This document shows, piece by piece, positions 6,381-8,390 of a stretch of 8,390 bases of DNA. This stretch comes from DASQVO01 sp035640715 (lineage in GTDB: Bacteria > Actinomycetota > Actinomycetes > Streptosporangiales > Streptosporangiaceae). The stretch's first letter is position 1, and each line of letters opens with the position of its first letter. The notes under the pieces were generated by a model. The model was not told the origin of the DNA. It saw only the letters and a list, made by a program, of their open reading frames with translations, and searched no databases. A program made the position numbers and the translations under genes. The stretch covers positions 1 to 8,390 of the forward strand of contig DASQVO010000239.1 in NCBI GenBank assembly GCA_035640715.1, given 5' to 3'.

Positions 6381-6773
6381 GATGACATCATCCGCTGGAA
6401 ACACAAAAAACACAACGCCAGCACGGCTCGGGATGTTCCCCAGGGACGTGGCTGGGCCCGCGCATAACGAGATGTTCTGCTCTTCGCCGAACCGTACTAC
6501 CGGCGAACTCTGAGCGCTCGTAATCGGCGTTCGGTGGCGGACCGGCGGCAAAGTGACCGGAGAATCCACCACTCTCTGTGATGGCCACCGTGCCTTCTTC
6601 ACGGCCGCCAGCGGAGATCCTGATGGCCGCCCGCAGCCGACTGCACGGAGGGGCACTTTGAGGGGCAGAACCAGGCCAGGAAGCGCCGTTTCCGGCTTGT
6701 CTCCGCTGGCGTGTGCCAGCGTATTGCCCGGTCAACGGCTATGCGGGCATGAGGGAAACCCCCTGTTGATCCA
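6381..6773. other. Non-coding stretch upstream of the HTH gene
   Basis: About 390 bases without a supported gene. Open frames exist on both strands but have no recognisable domain or ribosome-binding site. On the minus strand, directly upstream of the HTH gene, are two copies of TTGTGTTT (plus-strand AAACACAA at 6399-6406 and 6408-6415), which could be operator half-sites. GATGACATCATC (6381-6392), a near palindrome, sits between them and the start codon. No clear -10/-35 pair was found. Confidence 0.4.
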
Positions 6774-6814
6774 TGGTAAGGAGAAGGTCTACGGTTCGAT
6801 TCCGTAACGGGGCT
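6774..6814 (+). pseudogene. 3' half of tRNA-Thr(GGT): likely attachment-site core
   Basis: From the anticodon loop onward this is canonical tRNA: loop TGGTAA with anticodon GGT (6775-6777), variable loop AGGTC (6785-6789), T stem TACGG/CCGTA (6790-6794 / 6802-6806) around loop TTCGATT, then ACGGGGC (6807-6813) as the 3' acceptor strand and T6814 as discriminator. CTCCACCA follows. On the 5' side only three anticodon-stem pairs form, and no D arm or GCCCCGT acceptor strand is found upstream, so the gene is half a tRNA. Tyrosine integrases of actinomycete integrative elements recombine within such 3' halves, and an integrase remnant ends just downstream. I therefore read it as an att core left by integration. 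Confidence 0.72.
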
Positions 6815-6833
6815 CTCCACCAGCCAGCAGAAA

Positions 6834-6870
6834 ACGGCCCTCCACCTGCGGAAACGCGGTGAGGGGCCGT
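6834..6870 (-). terminator. Rho-independent terminator of the integrase remnant
   Basis: ACGGCCC (6834-6840) pairs with GGGCCGT (6864-6870). Most of the intervening bases also pair, around a GAAA loop at 6851-6854. Read on the minus strand, the stem is followed by TTTTCT, as in intrinsic terminators. It lies about 70 bases past the integrase stop, between that gene and the tRNA fragment. On the plus strand no T run follows. Confidence 0.6.
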
Positions 6871-6880
6871 CTCGTGTTCT

Positions 6881-6917
6881 CCGGCTGGCTACGGCTGAGA
6901 CCGGCTGGCTACGGCTG
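6881..6917. repeat. 17-bp direct repeat, two copies
   Basis: CCGGCTGGCTACGGCTG occurs at 6881-6897 and again at 6901-6917, separated by AGA, giving a 20-bp period (about two helical turns). A further GGCT follows the second copy. The repeats lie between the terminator and the integrase stop, about 70-100 bp from the tRNA att core, where arm-type integrase sites or accessory-protein sites would be expected. The function is inference. Confidence 0.6.
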
Positions 6918-6920
6918 GCT

Positions 6921-6937
6921 GTGCCCTATACGTGTCC
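6921..6937 (+). repeat. Arm-like motif, copy 1
   Basis: GTGCCCTATACGTGTCC fits GTGCCCnnTACGTGyCC, shared with 7933-7949. It ends at the stop codon of the integrase remnant and lies roughly 105 bp from the tRNA-Thr fragment. See the finding on this motif. Confidence 0.5.
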
Positions 6938-7176
6938 TAGTTTCGGCCACCCCCTTCGGGCCCACCGGGGTCGCGTAGCACGTCTTCGATGCGCCGCCTG
7001 GCTATCTGGTCCTGGCCGTCGGTGCACTTGGCGTAGACCTTGAGCAGGATGGCGACGCTGTGCCCGGCCCACTCGGCGACCTGGACGGGCGGGACACCGC
7101 GGAGCCGTCGCACCGGCCGTAGCGTGCTGATCAGCTTGATGGTCGGCTGGGCACTGCCGAGCTGGGCCGTGCTAGA
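6937..7176 (-). pseudogene. C-terminal remnant of a tyrosine-recombinase integrase
   Basis: The minus-strand frame ending at TAG 6937-6939 reads GVPPVQVAEWAGHSVAILLK, then VYAKCTDGQDQIARRRIEDV. This is the C-terminal catalytic end of actinomycete phage/ICE-type integrases: the GHS triad portion (His of the R-H-R set) and the nucleophilic Tyr in VYAKC, followed by the usual tail. The frame is open only to about 7176 (TGA at 7177-7179), and similarity fades upstream of GVPP at about 7095, so the N-terminal and core-binding domains and the first catalytic Arg are missing. It cannot be an active recombinase. Its 3' end faces the tRNA-Thr fragment, as in pSAM2-like elements where int abuts att. 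Confidence 0.8.
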
Positions 7177-7180
7177 TCAA

Positions 7181-7242
7181 GGCGGCGCGCTACGCGCGCC
7201 GCGTCCGGCGCTCCCGCGCCGCGCTCCGGCCTTGGGGAGGCC
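7181..7242. repeat. Cluster of GC-rich hairpins
   Basis: There are three successive perfect inverted repeats: GCGGCGCGC/GCGCGCCGC (7182-7190 / 7194-7202, loop TAC), CGGCGC/GCGCCG (7206-7211 / 7216-7221, loop TCCC) and GGCCT/AGGCC (7228-7232 / 7238-7242, loop TGGGG). Further GCGC-rich partial palindromes run to about 7263. No coding potential is evident. The arrangement resembles an intergenic repeat element, which may be mobile. Confidence 0.5.
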
Positions 7243-7360
7243 CCGCGCCGCGCGGACGCGCCGTCCCACGCCCTATAGGCGCCGCCGATCTTCACGCTCA
7301 ACCGTCGCACTGTCCGGGAGCTGCACGAAGCCCGTCTACCTCGCCACCGATTGTCCGGCT

Positions 7361-7429
7361 CGCGGTCACCGCGTCAAGGGCGCCCCTCCGGGCCGTCGCT
7401 TTCGCGATCGGCTTACGCCGACCCTTGAC
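7361..7429. repeat. Nested inverted-repeat element bounded by GTCAAGGG / CCCTTGAC
   Basis: CGCGGT-C-ACCGCG (7361-7373) is directly followed by GTCAAGGG (7373-7380), which pairs with CCCTTGAC (7422-7429). Inside the 41-base interval are three smaller stems: GCCC/GGGC, TCGC/GCGA (7396-7399 / 7404-7407) and TCGGC-TTAC-GCCGA (7408-7421). The whole could fold as a branched structure in either RNA strand, or as a cruciform. No gene overlaps it convincingly. Confidence 0.5.
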
Positions 7430-7690
7430 CCGCCGACCGCTCCCACGGAACCTGGCACCTGCGAGGAGGACGGGCCAGACTAGGAGCGACCCTGCGATGG
7501 CCCACGCGGGCGCAATGTCCCCCGGCCCGGGACCTTAGCCCTCTGGCTGGGCGTGCAGGCCCGGCCGTAGACCTGAATTATCCCGGCCGCATCGAGCCGG
7601 AACTAGCCGGGGCCCCTCGCGGTGTCACAGCGCCCGGTCGCTGCGGCCACCGGCGCCAAACGCCGGGCTAATGAGACAGGGGGGTTTGCC

Positions 7691-7918
7691 GTGCCGTTCG
7701 TGAACGTAAAGCTCATCGAGGGAGTCTTCTCCGACGAGCAGAAGCAGAACATCGTACGTCGGCTGACCGACGCGATGGTCGAGATCGAGGGCGAGAACAT
7801 GCGCCCCGTAACCTGGGTAGTCGTCGAGGAAGTCAAGAGCGGGGACTGGGGCATCGGCGGCAAGCCGATGACCACCGCTGATGTGAAGGGCCTCGCCGCT
7901 GGTCAGCCCGTCGGGTAG
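7691..7918 (+). CDS. 4-oxalocrotonate tautomerase family protein
   Basis: A 75-residue small tautomerase. The start is GTG 7691 rather than anything farther upstream, because the next codon is Pro: removal of fMet leaves the catalytic N-terminal Pro1 of this superfamily. AGGGGGG (7678-7684) is a good ribosome-binding site. The mature protein begins PFVNVKLIEGVFSDEQKQNI and ends its fold with KSGDWGIGG, the GIGG segment shared with 4-OT. The canonical Arg11 and Arg39 of XylH-type enzymes are replaced here by Val and Trp, and Phe50 by Trp, so the substrate is probably not 4-oxalocrotonate. Such subunits usually form hexamers. The gene is intact but stands alone among integration debris, with no pathway neighbour. 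Confidence 0.88.
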   Translation: MPFVNVKLIEGVFSDEQKQNIVRRLTDAMVEIEGENMRPVTWVVVEEVKSGDWGIGGKPMTTADVKGLAAGQPVG

Positions 7919-7932
7919 GTGAACCGAGCGGC

Positions 7933-7949
7933 GTGCCCGCTACGTGCCC
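7933..7949 (+). repeat. Arm-like motif, copy 2
   Basis: GTGCCCGCTACGTGCCC fits the same GTGCCCnnTACGTGyCC pattern as 6921-6937, in the same orientation. It lies 14 bases past the tautomerase stop and about 100 bp before the tRNA-Gly fragment. CGTGCCCG also occurs twice here (from 7932 and 7943) with an 11-base period. Confidence 0.5.
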
Positions 7950-7990
7950 GATCGAGCGGTGAAACCTAGACTTCGGCGGTCACTCACGGG

Positions 7991-8095
7991 CACCCGCTCA
8001 GGCTCGTGACCTCACCAGTCACAGGCCCGGACCGGCGCAGTCGTACCCTTCCAAGCTAGTCATACGGGGCTCGATTCCCGTCACCCGCTCCGGCT
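7991..8095. repeat. Direct repeat of CACCCGCTCnGGCT
   Basis: The motif is at 7991-8004 (n = A) and 8082-8095 (n = C). The second copy is the acceptor end of the tRNA-Gly fragment plus the next bases. Between them is the inverted repeat GTGAC/GTCAC (8006-8010 / 8018-8022). This may be a short duplication of the tRNA end. The repeat is short enough to be chance in GC-rich DNA. Confidence 0.35.
8048..8091 (+). pseudogene. Degenerate 3' half of tRNA-Gly(TCC)
   Basis: The anticodon loop CTTCCAA (8048-8054, anticodon TCC), a T stem ACGGG/CCCGT (8064-8068 / 8077-8081), then CACCCGC (8082-8088) as the 3' acceptor strand and TCC match actinomycete tRNA-Gly(TCC). The T loop is one base too long (GCTCGATT) and lacks the usual TTC start; the anticodon stem is only partly paired; and no D arm or 5' acceptor (GCGGGTG) lies upstream. 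It is thus a decayed half tRNA, consistent with an old attachment site. It directly abuts the stop codon of the oxidoreductase gene. Confidence 0.6.
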
Positions 8096-8390
8096 ACGCG
8101 ACCCAGGGCCCGACACCGCCGACCCGATCAACGGTGATCCGGGTGACATAGCCAGGCGGCACGTTCGGGGGCGGCGCGGCGCCGTACCTGGCACAGATCA
8201 GCGGGGCCAGGTCAGGGGCAACTCCCTCAATGATCGTGGCCGTACCGTAGACCACCAGATAGAACTGGAACGAGGGATGGGGGCCGCCCTCGGAGCGTTG
8301 GTCGGACTCGATTGACACCACGACACGAGGGTTGCGCCGAAGGTTGCGCACCTTGACGTGCTCAGCCGTATGCATCATCACCAGCTCGTC
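8094..8390 (-). CDS. F420-dependent PPOX-class oxidoreductase, C-terminal part
   Basis: The partial gene continues past the right edge; the stop is TAG 8094-8096. The visible residues include HVKVRNLRRNPRVVVSIES, FYLVVYGTATIIEGVAPDL and PPGYVTRITVDRVGGVGPW. This is the second half of the split-beta-barrel flavin/deazaflavin family, with the KVRNLRRxPRV strand-helix and the VDRVxGxGPW end typical of TIGR03618-like F420-dependent enzymes. Such proteins bind F420 and reduce varied small molecules. An in-window GTG could act as a start, but family members have about 50 more N-terminal residues, so the true start lies beyond the window. The C-terminus looks native although it touches the tRNA-Gly fragment. 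Confidence 0.85.
   Translation of the reverse strand, partial: DELVMMHTAEHVKVRNLRRNPRVVVSIESDQRSEGGPHPSFQFYLVVYGTATIIEGVAPDLAPLICARYGAAPPPNVPPGYVTRITVDRVGGVGPWVA

Larger units (their letters stand above)
7177..7690. other. Non-coding region between integrase remnant and tautomerase
   Basis: About 510 bases. Besides the two palindrome clusters it holds no recognisable gene. A plus-strand frame spanning 7040-7483 is open but antisense to the integrase remnant, has an arginine/proline-rich, low-information translation and lacks a ribosome-binding site. No clear promoter for the tautomerase gene could be picked out. Confidence 0.5.

Noticed and set aside
6381..6656. N-terminal extension of the HTH protein to position 6656
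   Set aside because: The frame is open, but the added 92 residues show no family resemblance, and the HTH motif begins directly after ATG 6380.
6388..6735. Minus-strand open frame upstream of the HTH gene
   Set aside because: It has no recognisable domain, overlaps the HTH upstream region, and has no plausible start signal.
6599..6820. Minus-strand frame beginning ESPVTESNRRPSPYHG
   Set aside because: This translation is the antisense reading of the tRNA-Thr 3' half and not a protein gene.
7040..7483. Plus-strand open frame of 147 codons
   Set aside because: It is antisense to the integrase remnant, covers the palindrome clusters, has no ribosome-binding site, and gives an Arg/Pro-rich translation with no domain.
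7622..7690. Upstream start for the tautomerase
   Set aside because: It would bury the catalytic Pro1; the GTG at 7691 has a strong ribosome-binding site and is followed at once by Pro.
6774..8091. Treating the two tRNA halves as attL and attR of one element
   Set aside because: They derive from different tRNAs (Thr GGT and Gly TCC) and share only general T-arm features, so they lack the common core identity a single element would leave.
1..8390. CRISPR array, rRNA or complete tRNA genes
   Set aside because: No regularly spaced repeat series, rRNA signature or full cloverleaf was seen; only two half tRNAs and short repeats are present.

Overview
The window is GC-rich throughout, with strong G/C bias at third codon positions, GTG and TTG starts, and an F420-type PPOX oxidoreductase. 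Together these point to an actinomycete chromosome, probably a filamentous genus of the Streptomyces/Streptosporangium/Nonomuraea kind; the genus is inference. Layout: an apparently intact metabolic operon sits between two stretches of mobile-element and gene debris.

Left flank (1-1030). A minus-strand transposase/integrase pseudogene with two frameshifts runs off the left edge. It is followed by what looks like the last codons of a second, plus-strand transposase.

Core (1031-5105). A TTG-started FadR-type GntR regulator (minus) is divergent from a three-gene plus-strand operon: a class III (CaiB/BaiF) CoA-transferase, a crotonase-fold protein overlapping it by ATGA, and an MFS carboxylate-type transporter. 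The simplest reading is uptake of an organic acid, transfer of CoA onto it, conversion by the crotonase, and control by a regulator that senses the acid or its CoA ester. The substrate cannot be read from sequence. The crotonase lacks both catalytic glutamates of classical enoyl-CoA hydratases, so the chemistry is probably not simple hydration. The shared intergenic region has a TTGACA box and a perfect 12-bp palindrome placed like an operator.

Debris and defence-like pair (5106-6380). Just past the operon, on the minus strand, are the C-terminal tail of a sensor histidine kinase and one unit of a helical-repeat protein. The repeat unit abuts the broken 3' end of a nucleotidyltransferase gene. 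That gene overlaps by ATGA an upstream excisionase-type HTH gene; the pair resembles AbiEi/AbiEii-style toxin-antitoxin or abortive-infection modules, with the nucleotidyltransferase truncated.

Right flank (6381-8390). This is integration-site territory. It holds a 3' half of tRNA-Thr(GGT) with no 5' half, a terminator, a 17-bp direct repeat, the last part of a tyrosine integrase, a large block of nested GC-rich palindromes, a small 4-oxalocrotonate tautomerase gene, and then a degenerate 3' half of tRNA-Gly(TCC). A 17-base motif, GTGCCCnnTACGTGyCC, occurs about 100 bp internal to each tRNA fragment, in the same orientation, and may be an integrase arm-type site. The window ends in the C-terminal part of an F420-dependent PPOX-class oxidoreductase (minus).

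Most striking points: the paired tRNA 3' halves with a shared arm-like motif, the HTH/nucleotidyltransferase pair broken by a chimeric junction, and the crotonase without catalytic glutamates in an uncharacterised acid-utilisation operon. I see no clear-cut complete novel system.
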